Below are positions 44,133 to 54,374 of a stretch of DNA of 64,000 bases, in pieces. Position 1 is the stretch's first letter. Each line of letters starts with the position of its first letter. Both the position numbers and the translations under genes were made by a program. The notes beneath the pieces are model-generated. The model was given only the letters and a program-made list of their open reading frames with translations. It had not been told where the DNA came from and did no database searches. The stretch covers positions 1,082,655-1,146,654 of the forward strand of contig NC_005295.2 of NCBI RefSeq assembly GCF_000026005.1, in the 5' to 3' direction. The DNA comes from Ehrlichia ruminantium str. Welgevonden. Lineage in GTDB: Bacteria; Pseudomonadota; Alphaproteobacteria; Rickettsiales; Anaplasmataceae.

Positions 44133-44765
44133 ATGAAACAACCTATAGCAGTAATATTCGATTGGTATAATACACTAATTGACACAAAGGTTAACATTGA
44201 TCGCCCAACTTTTTATCAAGTATTAAATAGAATGGGATATAAAGATGTTAATCTCAATACTGTATCTGATTCTACAATATTAAAATATCTAGCAATGCTA
44301 TTAGGGGATAGATGGGAAGAAGGAGTAGCTTTATATGAGAACAGTTTAGAAAAATCACAAAAGCTAGATAATTTTGTATTAAATGATGGAGCAATAGAAT
44401 TACTAGACACTTTAAAAGGAAATAACATTACAATGGCTATTGTAAGTAATAAAAATGGAAAAAGTTTGCGATCAGAAATACATAATAAAAATCTCTCCCA
44501 TTATTTCAATTCTATCATTGGATCTGGCGACACAGCTTCTACTAAACCATCTCCAGAACCTGTACTAACAGCACTAGCATATTTAAATATTCAACCAAGT
44601 AAAAATGTATTTTTCATAGGAGATAGTATATCAGATATACAAAGTGCAACCGATGCAGGATGTCTACCAATCAGATATGGAAATTGCAGTACTAAAGATA
44701 ATGTTTTATCATTTAAAAATTTTAATGAAATTAATAAATTTATTTGCCAATTATTAAGTCTATGA
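44133..44765 (+). CDS. HAD-family hydrolase, substrate unknown
   Basis: 210 aa. HAD motif I is FDWYNTLID with nucleophile D10. The +2 position, Asp in phosphatases, is Tyr12, as in haloacid dehalogenases. Motif II Ser lies in AIVSNKNG (about 105-112), the motif III Lys in STKPSPEP (about 133-140) and motif IV in FFIGDSISDIQSATDAG (about 155-171). It resembles phosphoglycolate phosphatase (Gph) in overall shape, but the missing second Asp makes a plain phosphatase role uncertain. The stop TGA overlaps the start ATG of the next gene, so the two are translationally coupled. Confidence 0.8.
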   Translation: MKQPIAVIFDWYNTLIDTKVNIDRPTFYQVLNRMGYKDVNLNTVSDSTILKYLAMLLGDRWEEGVALYENSLEKSQKLDNFVLNDGAIELLDTLKGNNITMAIVSNKNGKSLRSEIHNKNLSHYFNSIIGSGDTASTKPSPEPVLTALAYLNIQPSKNVFFIGDSISDIQSATDAGCLPIRYGNCSTKDNVLSFKNFNEINKFICQLLSL

Positions 44766-45256
44766 AAACAAAAACAGCAAAAACAACAATCTTATTGAAA
44801 AGAATTAGTGCAAATATCATTGATCAGATTATACTATCACTGATTAATTACCAAATTTCGTGGTTCATAGGTGAAATAACATTTCTATCTTTTATCATTA
44901 ACATAGTAAGCCATTGTTGTTATTATATGTATTTTTTATCTTCTGAAGCTCAGGCATCCATCGGACAAAAAATACTAAAAATTCATACTATACGCTGCAA
45001 TGATAAGAAAATTGATGCTAAGTTAGCATTTGATCGGACACTATCAGAATTTCTATGCCCTACTATCTTCATGATTAACATACAGATTGTTAACATGCAT
45101 ATAAACAATAGTTTGATCACCATTATTGTTTTTATAGTCACAATATTCACATTAATATTGTCAGTTTATTGGTATTTTATAGCTTTATTTTCAGAAAGTA
45201 ATCAAACTATCCATGACATTATATTTGACACTATAGTAGTAGAAAATAAACAATAA
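44762..45256 (+). CDS. RDD-family membrane protein
   Basis: 164 aa. The RDD pattern is present: KRISANIIDQIIL (about 14-26), then two to three hydrophobic segments with SIGQKILKIHTI between them (the GKxxxGI-type motif after helix 2). Segments at about 32-60 and 103-145 look membrane-spanning. The frame is open from a TTG at 44744, but I choose the ATG at 44762 because it overlaps the stop of the HAD gene as ATGA, a standard coupling arrangement. RDD proteins are often transport-related, but the function is unknown. The pairing with a HAD hydrolase may hint at a shared process. Confidence 0.75.
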   Translation: MKTKTAKTTILLKRISANIIDQIILSLINYQISWFIGEITFLSFIINIVSHCCYYMYFLSSEAQASIGQKILKIHTIRCNDKKIDAKLAFDRTLSEFLCPTIFMINIQIVNMHINNSLITIIVFIVTIFTLILSVYWYFIALFSESNQTIHDIIFDTIVVENKQ

Positions 45257-46233
45257 TTTTTTATTTACTAAACATATAATATTCACTTGTAAGATAAGCT
45301 ATATACACCTTTAATATTAATGTCAGCAGCCTAAATTAAGCTATTATATTATCATTGCATGATACAATTAACAATAGCATACATCATAAACAGAAATACA
45401 TCACTACAACTACTTATATTAACGTAGATATTTATGTAACAATACTACTAATTTACTGATATTTTGCACTATCAAAAATATCATGTAAATAATAAGTCCT
45501 GCTTATTTGTAATATTATGTAACCATATAACTTCACAACAACTCTTCAGAGATATATTATAAACCACTACCACAGACTACCTATAATAAACTCATATTTT
45601 ATATCATATCTATGCAAGTATAGTACAATTTTACCAATATTGCATTGCTAAGAATTATATACACTTTCCAATTACCATTATGATTAGTGAATATTAAGAT
45701 AATACTAGTAAGCTAAAAACAAAATTAACACGTGTTATAGTTTATTAACATCATATATACTTTACAAAATAGTTTCTCTTTTTATACATATTAAAGTGAG
45801 AAGCATTTCCAAAATTACCAAAGTAATATGTAAACTCAATAAACAATACTATAAAACTAAAATCAGGTATAGATGGTAAAGTACAAAGCTATGTGTATAC
45901 TAACAGTAGAAATATACTATAATGCTTTAAGTATACATAAATCGATTACATAAAAAAATAAGCACACTATACAATACAATATTATCAATGCACATACTAA
46001 CAAATAATATAAGTAATTTTTATACCATTAATAAACAAACCATAATATCTTGTTGAACAGTTTAAATCTATATATCTCGACATCATTAGTATCTGAAACA
46101 CATTTAATATACTATCTTTACTGACTAATTATTCCACAATAGTTGCACTCTACAAAATTAGGTTTTATAGTATAGATATTAGTGTTTTCGATAACTATTA
46201 TAACATAAAAACAAATTTTTCTGGTTCTCCTAT
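45257..46233. other. Intergenic gap
   Basis: No gene or clear tandem repeat. It holds the unassigned promoter region of ppdK. Confidence 0.4.
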
Positions 46234-48855
46234 ATGAGTGAAAGATTAATATATTATTTTAGTAAAAATAAGTGTGATGGAAATTTAAAGTTAAACCATA
46301 TATTAGGCAGTAAAGGTGCAAATTTAGCAGAAATGTGCAATATTGGTATAAGCGTACCTCCAGGTTTTACAATATCAACAGCAGTATGCAGTCACTATAA
46401 TGACAACAAATTGCCAGATCAAATATCATATCTGATACAAAACGCTATTGAATTTCTAAATAATGAAGTAAATTTAAAATTTGGTGATGAGAATAATCCT
46501 TTACTACTCTCAGTAAGATCAGGTAGTGTCAGCTCTATGCCAGGAATGTTAGACACTATATTAAACGTAGGTTTAAATGATAAAACAGTTATAGGATTAG
46601 CAAAAAAAAGTGGAGATCTTTTTGCATACGATAGTTACCGTAGACTTATACAAATGTATGCTCATACAGTACTACAAGTAGAAAACAGTTTCTTTGAAGA
46701 AGCAATATATAAAAAGAAAAGTGTTAGTACATCAAAAAATGAGAAAATATCAGATCCCAATATATTTAAAGAACTAATAGATGAATTCAAAAGAATAGTT
46801 AAACTTCACACAAACAAAGATTTTCCTCAAGATGTAAATGAACAACTTTATACTGCAATATATGCAGTCTTCAGATCATGGATGAATAAAAGAGCAATTA
46901 CCTATAGAAAGATACACAATATACCAGATAATCTAGGTACAGCAGTAAATGTGCAATCTATGGTATTTGGTAATATGAGTGAAAACTCAGCTACAGGTGT
47001 TGTTTTTACACGTAACCCGTCAACAGGAACAAAAGAAATCTTTGGAGAATTTTTAATAAGTGCACAGGGTGAAGATGTAGTATCAGGTACACATAGTCCA
47101 TTACCACTAAATAAAATGAAGGATTTAATGCCTATAACTCACAATGAATTAGAACAGGTGTGTAAAAAACTAGAATTGTATTATCGTGACATGCAAGATA
47201 TCGAATTTACAATAGAAAATGGTAAATTATGGATCTTACAAACCAGATCAGGAAAACGTAGTATCCAATCTGCAGTTAAAATAGCCACAGATATGGTCAA
47301 GGAAAAATTAATCTCAAAAGAAGAAGCTATTACAAGAATTGATCACAAATCATTTAGCAAATTATTTCATCCAACACTTGAAAGCAGTACAAACACTGAC
47401 ATTATTGCATATGGGCTACCTGCATCTCCAGGAGCAGCAACCGGTCAAGTAGTTTTTACACCCAGTGATGCAGAACAACTTAAAAAAGAAGGAAAAAATG
47501 TAATATTAATACGTCAAGAAACCAACCCAGAAGATATAAATGGGATGAATAGTGCTGTTGGTATTATCACCTTAAGAGGAGGAATGACTTCCCATGCAGC
47601 AGTAGTTGCTAGAGGCATGGGTAAGCCATGCATTTGTAGTGTTAATAACATTTTTATAGATAAAAGCGAACAATTCTTTTATACAAATACAGGAATAAAA
47701 GTATATAAAGGTGATAATATCACAATAAATGGATGCAATGGAGAAGTTATTTTAGGTGTTATTAAGACAACACTACCAAAATTAGATGAAAGTTTTTATG
47801 ATCTAATGGAATGGGTAGACGAAATAAGAACATTAAAAGTTATGGCTAATGCTGATACACCAGAAGATGCAGAAATATCAATGAATTTCAAAGCAGATGG
47901 TATAGGTTTATGCAGAACAGAACATATGTTTTTTTCAGACAAGAGAATAAGCATAGTACAAGAAATGATCGTATCAGATAAGAAAGAAGAAAGAGCAGTA
48001 GCATTAGAAAAACTAGAAATTATGCAAAAAGAAGACTTCAAGAAAATATTTACACATACATTAGACAAACAGGTAACTATTAGGTTACTCGATCCTCCAC
48101 TACACGAGTTCTTACCAGATAATGATGATGCTATACAAGAAATATCATCCAGAACAGGAAAATCCTTAGAAAAACTAAAAAATAGGATTCTTTATTTATT
48201 AGAAAAAAATCCTATGTTAGGACATCGTGGATGCAGACTTGCAATATCATATCCTGAAATATATGAGATGCAAGTTAAAGCAATATTTCTTGCTATTAAA
48301 GAATTGCAAGAAGAAACAGGTATTAAAGAAATCATTCCTGAAATTATGATACCTTTAATTATGTCTGAAGAAGAGATTATTGTAATCAAAGAACTAGTAA
48401 ATAACATTGCAAAACAATTTGATAATCCTAAATACTTACTTGGAACAATGATAGAACTACCAAAAGCAGCATTAATTGCAGATAAAATTGCAAAACATGT
48501 ACAATTCTTCAGTTTTGGTACAAATGATCTTACTCAAACCACTTTAGGAGTTTCTCGAGATGATTCTGCAAGTTTTATAGGTACATATCGAGATTTAGGA
48601 ATTATAAAACACGATCCTTTTGAAACCTTAGATATTGATGGAGTAGGAAAATTAATATCAATCGCAGTAAGTTTAGGTAAAAAAGAATCTCCAGATATCA
48701 AAATTGGAGTATGTGGAGAACATGGAGGAAACTTTGAATCTATACAATTCTTTTCAAGGCTAAACATAAACTATATTTCCTGTTCTCCATACAGAATTCC
48801 AATAGCAAGGCTAATAGCTGCACAATGCACAATATTCAATAAGGATATAAATTAA
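46234..48855 (+). CDS. ppdK: Pyruvate, phosphate dikinase
   Basis: Interconverts pyruvate, ATP and Pi with phosphoenolpyruvate, AMP and PPi, which gives PEP for gluconeogenesis. 873 aa, full length. The N-terminal ATP-grasp domain has GSKGANLAEM (about 27-36) and LLSVRSGSVSSMPGMLDT (about 91-108). The swivelling domain has the phospho-histidine in LRGGMTSHAAVVARGMGKPC (about 448-467). The C-terminal PEP/pyruvate barrel has GLCRTEHMFF (about 555-564), GHRGCRLAI (about 662-670), SFGTNDLTQTTLGVSRDD (about 758-775) and the catalytic Cys in KIGVCGEHGG (about 826-835). Confidence 0.97.
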   Translation: MSERLIYYFSKNKCDGNLKLNHILGSKGANLAEMCNIGISVPPGFTISTAVCSHYNDNKLPDQISYLIQNAIEFLNNEVNLKFGDENNPLLLSVRSGSVSSMPGMLDTILNVGLNDKTVIGLAKKSGDLFAYDSYRRLIQMYAHTVLQVENSFFEEAIYKKKSVSTSKNEKISDPNIFKELIDEFKRIVKLHTNKDFPQDVNEQLYTAIYAVFRSWMNKRAITYRKIHNIPDNLGTAVNVQSMVFGNMSENSATGVVFTRNPSTGTKEIFGEFLISAQGEDVVSGTHSPLPLNKMKDLMPITHNELEQVCKKLELYYRDMQDIEFTIENGKLWILQTRSGKRSIQSAVKIATDMVKEKLISKEEAITRIDHKSFSKLFHPTLESSTNTDIIAYGLPASPGAATGQVVFTPSDAEQLKKEGKNVILIRQETNPEDINGMNSAVGIITLRGGMTSHAAVVARGMGKPCICSVNNIFIDKSEQFFYTNTGIKVYKGDNITINGCNGEVILGVIKTTLPKLDESFYDLMEWVDEIRTLKVMANADTPEDAEISMNFKADGIGLCRTEHMFFSDKRISIVQEMIVSDKKEERAVALEKLEIMQKEDFKKIFTHTLDKQVTIRLLDPPLHEFLPDNDDAIQEISSRTGKSLEKLKNRILYLLEKNPMLGHRGCRLAISYPEIYEMQVKAIFLAIKELQEETGIKEIIPEIMIPLIMSEEEIIVIKELVNNIAKQFDNPKYLLGTMIELPKAALIADKIAKHVQFFSFGTNDLTQTTLGVSRDDSASFIGTYRDLGIIKHDPFETLDIDGVGKLISIAVSLGKKESPDIKIGVCGEHGGNFESIQFFSRLNINYISCSPYRIPIARLIAAQCTIFNKDIN

Positions 48856-49845
48856 TTCTTTTTTAAGAGTAAAACACATTTATAATGTAGTTATTATAAC
48901 TACTAGATAATAATAGCCATATAATCTATTAATATCATAATTAACAGTTTATAATAATTTAAACATACAATAAACACATTATGTTATTTCTACACTACAT
49001 ATCTACATATATTATCCAACAGTTTACCCTTGGCTTTGAGTATTTTATGATTGAGACAGTAACTTTACATTCCACTTCTTAGATCGATAATACATTGGAA
49101 TATTTTATTACTCTACAATGCATATTCATAATAAATACTAGAAATCATAATTTGACAATGTATTACTATCAGTAGTGTAGTACTCCTTCTAATAAACACA
49201 TTCATGCATACAATATATTACATAATTTTATTTATGTAGTATATATCCTGTATAAATATACAAACATATATTTATATTGCTAAAGTTAGATATTTTATTA
49301 TAAATCTTTTGAATACTTTTAATCTATACAACTATAACCTTATGTTCTATTCCTCATGTTTTCATGATCAACATCAGGCTACTTTATCTTTACTATACAA
49401 CGTGTACTAATGATAAATAGCAACAAACACAATGTTAGATTATATTTATCAGTAACATAGCACTTCTTATAAAAAATCTCTTAAAATACATAAGCATACC
49501 ATATCATTATATCCTATAATACTAGTAAGACATGTATAAACACATATATATCAGTATGACAAAGTCCAATAACTATATTATTCATGACACAACATTAAGT
49601 ACTACGAATAATGTTTACACAATTAAATATTGATTAGCTACTTAAATAATAAAAAACAATTTATCATTACAATTATATATGTATATAAAAAAACAGTACC
49701 GTCTTTATACATCTAAATAATATATATTGTAACTACTCATCAGATCATTAAATTATTTAACTATACAACAAGTAATAATAATCTATAAATCAAGACTCTT
49801 TACTTTAAAAAACTTTATTGATATCTATATATACTATATGTTAGG
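48856..49845. other. Intergenic gap
   Basis: About 1 kb of AT-rich DNA with no recognisable gene or array. Confidence 0.4.
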
Positions 49846-51342
49846 GTGGCGGTAAAAAGGCTTATGCACTTTTTCAAAAATTCATTATCAGATTTTTCTA
49901 TAATCTGGTTAGTTTTCCTACCATATATATCTTCAGTATTGATATTATTATTAAAAAAAGTTAGATACTCACAAGAAACAATAAGTTTTATTGCTTCATG
50001 CATGCTATTTTACGCAGCATTTAATATTTACACCCAAACAACCGATAACATATCAGCCTTACATGTTGTATTATGTGAGTTTACTCCTAAAATACAGCTA
50101 ACATTAAAAACAGAATATATAGGCATAATATTCAGCATACTAGCTTCATTTTTGTGGATAGTAACTACTATTTATACTATTAGTTATATGAGACACAATG
50201 ATAAAAATAACAAAAAGCAATCTATATTTTATGCGTGTTTTGCAGCAAGTATTGGATGTACAATGGGAATTGCTTTTTCAGGAAATCTATTAACATTATT
50301 CATATTTTATGAGTTGCTAACTATTAGCACTTACCCTCTTGTTACATATTATGCAAATCACGAATCACAAATTTCTGGTAGGTATTATATGGGAATACTG
50401 CTGGGAACTTCAATGTTATTATTTTTACCAGCAATCATCATTACTTATAACATTAGCGGCACCTTAGATTTTACAAAAGGTGGCATATTACCATCAAGCA
50501 TCTCTAGCGTTTTTTTAATGAGCTTATTATTCCTATTCATTTACAGTATAGGAAAAACTGCATTAATGCCTATACATTCATGGTTACCAAGAGCTATGGT
50601 TGCCCCTACTCCAGTAAGTGCACTATTACATGCAGTAGCAGTTGTCAAATCTGGAGTTTTTGCTTTAATAAAGGTTTTATTGTATATAATCGGGTTAGAA
50701 AGACTACAAGCGTTAGTTCAAACACATAACAATATATTGATGTACGCTTCAGCAATTACAATTCTCTTAGCATCCTTTATAGCAATAAAACAAACAAACT
50801 TAAAGAAGTTATTAGCATATTCAACAATTTCACAGCTTTCTTATATAACAATAGCAGTATCATTGTATACAGAACGTGCCGTTGATATTTCTATATTTCA
50901 AATGATATCGCATGCATTTGCAAAAATAACATTATTCTTTACTGCAGGAGCAATATATACCAAAACAGGAAAAAAATACTTAAATGAACTTCAAGGTATT
51001 GGTAAATCCATGCCAATAACAATGACAGCGTTCTCTATAGGAGCTGCTGCAATGATAGGCATTCCTCCTGCTGTAACATTTTGGGGAAAATTTTTTATTA
51101 TATCAGAATCATTAAATCAAAATATTATGTCTGTAGTACTAGTATTAATAGCAAGCACCATACTAAATACAATATATTTTATCCCTATTATATACAATGC
51201 GTTTTATGTCCCATGTAACACTAATAAATATGCTGAAGCTCCTATACCCATGCTAATTGCCATTTCTATAACAACAATATGTACAATATTATTATTTTTA
51301 TATCCTGACGTAATATTCAATATAATAAATCACCTCAAATAA
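49846..51342 (+). CDS. Orphan proton-translocating subunit of the MrpD/NuoM/NuoN superfamily
   Basis: 498 aa with about 14 hydrophobic segments, so an integral inner membrane protein. Diagnostic stretches are the Glu in FYELLTISTYPLV (about 149-161), KTALMPIHSWLPRAMVAPTPVSALLHAVAVVKSGVF (about 240-275; shared by complex I antiporter-like subunits and Mrp antiporters) and LKKLLAYSTISQLSYI (about 323-338). It is closest in feel to MrpD (cation/proton antiporter subunit D) or NuoM, and no partner gene is adjacent. The first codon is GTG at 49846; the ATG at 49864 is an alternative. Neither has a clear Shine-Dalgarno sequence. Confidence 0.75.
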   Translation: MAVKRLMHFFKNSLSDFSIIWLVFLPYISSVLILLLKKVRYSQETISFIASCMLFYAAFNIYTQTTDNISALHVVLCEFTPKIQLTLKTEYIGIIFSILASFLWIVTTIYTISYMRHNDKNNKKQSIFYACFAASIGCTMGIAFSGNLLTLFIFYELLTISTYPLVTYYANHESQISGRYYMGILLGTSMLLFLPAIIITYNISGTLDFTKGGILPSSISSVFLMSLLFLFIYSIGKTALMPIHSWLPRAMVAPTPVSALLHAVAVVKSGVFALIKVLLYIIGLERLQALVQTHNNILMYASAITILLASFIAIKQTNLKKLLAYSTISQLSYITIAVSLYTERAVDISIFQMISHAFAKITLFFTAGAIYTKTGKKYLNELQGIGKSMPITMTAFSIGAAAMIGIPPAVTFWGKFFIISESLNQNIMSVVLVLIASTILNTIYFIPIIYNAFYVPCNTNKYAEAPIPMLIAISITTICTILLFLYPDVIFNIINHLK

Positions 51343-51820
51343 GATAATGTATATAAATACATTGGTTAATACCATATAAAATATTCTATTTGGAGTACAA
51401 AATAAGAATTAGTTAAATATTATTTTGAATTGATAACGTATTATTTACACTATATATTAATCAAGTCATTAATTATAAGTATAGATTCTACATTCTACAT
51501 ACTACACCTAAACAACTACAATTAAATACTTCAATTTGAAATATAAATACAATATTAAAATAGTCGTAAACTAGTAGCTTATCACTTAAATTATAATACC
51601 AACCAAAATCATTAATTATTCTTTTTCACATATTACTTAAAGTAAAAAATAGAATATAAGATTAAAATATAACCCTAAGTTAGGAGTACTTTATCTACAC
51701 TAGATCAATTATTTATTACTTGTAGTAGTATAAAGGTCACTTTATAAATCTAAATTAAAAATTATAATGAGAAGAGACCTTTTAATATTTGTAAGAAAAA
51801 CAGACAATAAACATATTGAA
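51343..51820. other. Intergenic gap leading to an inverted repeat
   Basis: No confident gene. A 38-codon ORF (51767-51883, starts MRRDLLIFVRK) runs into the left repeat arm. It is not kept as an ORF in the right arm, so I do not call it. Confidence 0.35.
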
Positions 51821-51998
51821 AAGTTGTATTATTCTTCAGAATTGATTGTTGTATCAATGGTATTGTTGTACTATGAAGAGTAGTATAAAATTCCTATTTG
51901 TTTGCTATAAATAGCATATTGCTTTGTAACAGCTTGTGTAGTTGTTATGTAGGAGTAGTATGTTCAGTTGATAGTTTGTAAGAATGATATTATTTAAA
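51821..51998 (+). repeat. Left arm of a 178-bp inverted repeat
   Basis: It matches the reverse complement of 52738-52914 with roughly ten single-base differences over 178 bp. Composition changes here: the + strand becomes rich in T and G, unlike the flanks. Confidence 0.9.
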
Positions 51999-52229
51999 TA
52001 GGTTTAGTATAAACATTATATGTCAAACTTCAATCTGATAAATATTACTAAATATACAATAACATAAATTTTCAAAAATAAACTTAACTAACAATTTATA
52101 GTAAAAAACTTACCATAATATACATATACTAATAATTTATTTCTAATAAACAATATTTTATAAAATTAACAAAAAGATAGTACCCTTTTTACTAATCACG
52201 TAAAATTATATTCAATTCTATTATTAACA

Positions 52230-52253
52230 AAGTAACTTATTAATAAGTTACTT
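52230..52253. repeat. 24-bp perfect palindrome
   Basis: AAGTAACTTATT followed directly by its own reverse complement. It lies between the two 178-bp arms, followed at 52291-52316 by another hairpin (TTCACATTGT / ACAACATGTGAA with a 2-nt bulge). Confidence 0.85.
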
Positions 52254-52737
52254 GATAACGTGAAAAAAGTTTCTTTAATTAACACCCAATTTCACATTGT
52301 AAACACAACATGTGAATCTATTAAATTATATAAATATAGGATTATATAAATATACATTTTACTACACACTAAGATTGTTAAACAACCATACCAATCAAAA
52401 AATCACATTTATCATGAATAATCAGTACTACATACCATTAATTTTATAATATTAAAAACACAACTTCATTATATAAATTTAATAACAACTGATATTCAAT
52501 AACAGAATCAAACAATCAGAGTATTTCTATTTTTTTTTATTCATCTACTATTATGACTCAAGTTAACTAAGGATAATATTATTAATTACTTTTATATCCC
52601 ATACATCACCATTATATTAATCGTAAATAAAACATTACTAAATAATAAACCTTCAAAACAAGTCAGGAAAAAACACACAATCCAATATAGCTTTTAACAA
52701 CATTATATAACATCATCTAAATAATACTAAACCATTT

Positions 52738-52914
52738 TTAAATAATATCATTCTTATAAACTATCAACTGAGCATACTACTTCTATATAATAACTACACA
52801 AGCTGTTACAAAGCAATATGCTATTTATAGCAAACAAATAAGAATTTTATACTACTCTTCATAGTACAACAATACCATTGATACAACAATCAATTCTGAA
52901 GAATAATACAACTT
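52738..52914 (-). repeat. Right arm of the 178-bp inverted repeat
   Basis: Reverse-complement partner of 51821-51998. The 740 bp between the arms contain no ORF of note. The gap from 52915 to the hydrolase gene at 53050 is featureless. Confidence 0.9.
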
Positions 52915-53049
52915 TCTGAAACCCAGTAATTTTTTATATACTGTATATACATTAACTACTCATAAGTTTATAATATTACTAGCATAACTAAAGATACTGA
53001 GGTTACAATCAATACAAAATATGCTACTACATATAAAAAATAGATAGCA

Positions 53050-53826
53050 TTATAAGTTTTGCTGTTCTATTGCTTCTTCTATAGCCTTAAAAATTATCGT
53101 TAAAGAAATATCATCTGACAAACTGTGATCAGACGACCTGATTAATCGTAAAGTCAAATAACTTGATCTTATCTTTTCTGCTAAAGTTAGTGAAACATTA
53201 TATGGAACAATTGTATCATTCATACCATGAATAAGAGTAACTGGACACTCTATATTAATAAACTCCCTATTTAATATTAAGTTTTTCCTTCCATCCTCAA
53301 ACATATACCTAGTTATAACACGAGAACGACTATCTTCATTACTACTTAAGAAAGTAACATGACCATACTTAAGCAATTCATCTTGTTGAACTGTAGTTAA
53401 ACTTTTAAATAAACTTTCTGTAATATCAGGTGCTCCAGCTAGACTAATCAAATTAGATACTCTATGCGGGTGAGACATTGCTAATAAAAACATCATCCAA
53501 ACCCCAAGACTAGATCCTATAATAATATGACTACTATTAGGAGGAGTTAACTGATCAATAACATCAATAGAGTTTTTGTACCAATCACTTATAGAATAAT
53601 CAATGAGCTGTCCATCTGATTCACCATGCCCTAAATATTCAAACAAAATTAAATTAAAGTTATGAGCCTTGCAGTAATTATACAATGCTGTTGCTTTTGC
53701 ACCTTGCATATTTGCCTGAAAACCAGAAAGGAACACAATAGAAACATTACTATCACTAATTAATTGCTTATATGATATATGTAAATCCGGCGCATAAGAT
53801 AACTTTAGCCTACCTTGATTCAACAT
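53050..53826 (-). CDS. Alpha/beta hydrolase (serine hydrolase, lipase/aminopeptidase-like)
   Basis: 258 aa. The order is that of an alpha/beta hydrolase: FLSGF oxyanion strand, EYLGHGES (about 64-71), nucleophile elbow IIGSSLGVWM (GxSxG, about 101-110), an acidic residue in LIHGMNDTIVPY (about 203-214) and a final His in SSDHSLSDD (about 231-239). The substrate is unknown. The open frame begins at a TTG at 53847, but the ATG at 53826 is preceded by a perfect GGAGGA 6 nt upstream, so I take it. The cytochrome c gene ends 23 nt before this start, so they form one operon. Confidence 0.85.
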   Translation of the reverse strand: MLNQGRLKLSYAPDLHISYKQLISDSNVSIVFLSGFQANMQGAKATALYNYCKAHNFNLILFEYLGHGESDGQLIDYSISDWYKNSIDVIDQLTPPNSSHIIIGSSLGVWMMFLLAMSHPHRVSNLISLAGAPDITESLFKSLTTVQQDELLKYGHVTFLSSNEDSRSRVITRYMFEDGRKNLILNREFINIECPVTLIHGMNDTIVPYNVSLTLAEKIRSSYLTLRLIRSSDHSLSDDISLTIIFKAIEEAIEQQNL

Positions 53827-53831
53827 ATGTA

Positions 53832-53838
53832 TCCTCCA
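53832..53838 (-). promoter_or_regulatory. Strong ribosome-binding site that fixes the hydrolase start
   Basis: TCCTCC on the + strand (GGAGGA on the coding strand) ends about 6 nt before the ATG at 53826. Such a full Shine-Dalgarno sequence is uncommon in this window, and it rejects the longer TTG start. Confidence 0.8.
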
Positions 53839-53849
53839 TAATGACAAAC

Positions 53850-54374
53850 CTATTCTAAAGACTTCATATATGCTATTAAATCTGCTATATCTTGAGGCTT
53901 TGAAATCCCAGCAAATGCCATACGTGTACCTTTAACATAAGCCTGAGGCTTTGTTAAAAACTGAAACAAGTCATGATACTCCCATGTTCCACCAATATTC
54001 AACATTGCCTTTGAATAATTGAAAGCATCCCCTAAATGTGCTTTTTTGTTCCCTATTATATGCCATAGGTTTGGACCAACTTTATTTGCTCCACCTTTCT
54101 CAAAAGTATGACATGACACACACTTTTTTGAAATCTCTTTTCCCTTTGTTATATTAGCTTGTGCTACAAGAGCCTGGATATCTACTTGTACATCAGGAAC
54201 AGCTGCACTTTCTTCTATCAGACCCTGTTGCTCTACATCTACTTTATAACCCCTTACTGGTTCAGTATGAGGCTCAGGATTATACAATAAGTCAGTTACA
54301 TTACTAACAAACAATACTATAAAACATGCAAACAAAATAGCTGTAAATATTTTATTTAATTGAAAACCATCCAT
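53850..54374 (-). CDS. cycM: Membrane-anchored class I cytochrome c
   Basis: 174 aa. An N-terminal uncleaved hydrophobic helix (about 9-28) anchors it to the inner membrane, with the haem domain outside. Haem attachment is KCVSCH (C85, C88, H89), followed by GGANKVGPNLW, and the axial Met is M152 in GTRMAFAG. This is the CycM/cytochrome c552 type that carries electrons from the bc1 complex to the aa3 oxidase in alphaproteobacteria. It is the first gene of a pair with the alpha/beta hydrolase. The Ccm maturation protein CcmC is encoded at 61469. Confidence 0.93.
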   Translation of the reverse strand: MDGFQLNKIFTAILFACFIVLFVSNVTDLLYNPEPHTEPVRGYKVDVEQQGLIEESAAVPDVQVDIQALVAQANITKGKEISKKCVSCHTFEKGGANKVGPNLWHIIGNKKAHLGDAFNYSKAMLNIGGTWEYHDLFQFLTKPQAYVKGTRMAFAGISKPQDIADLIAYMKSLE

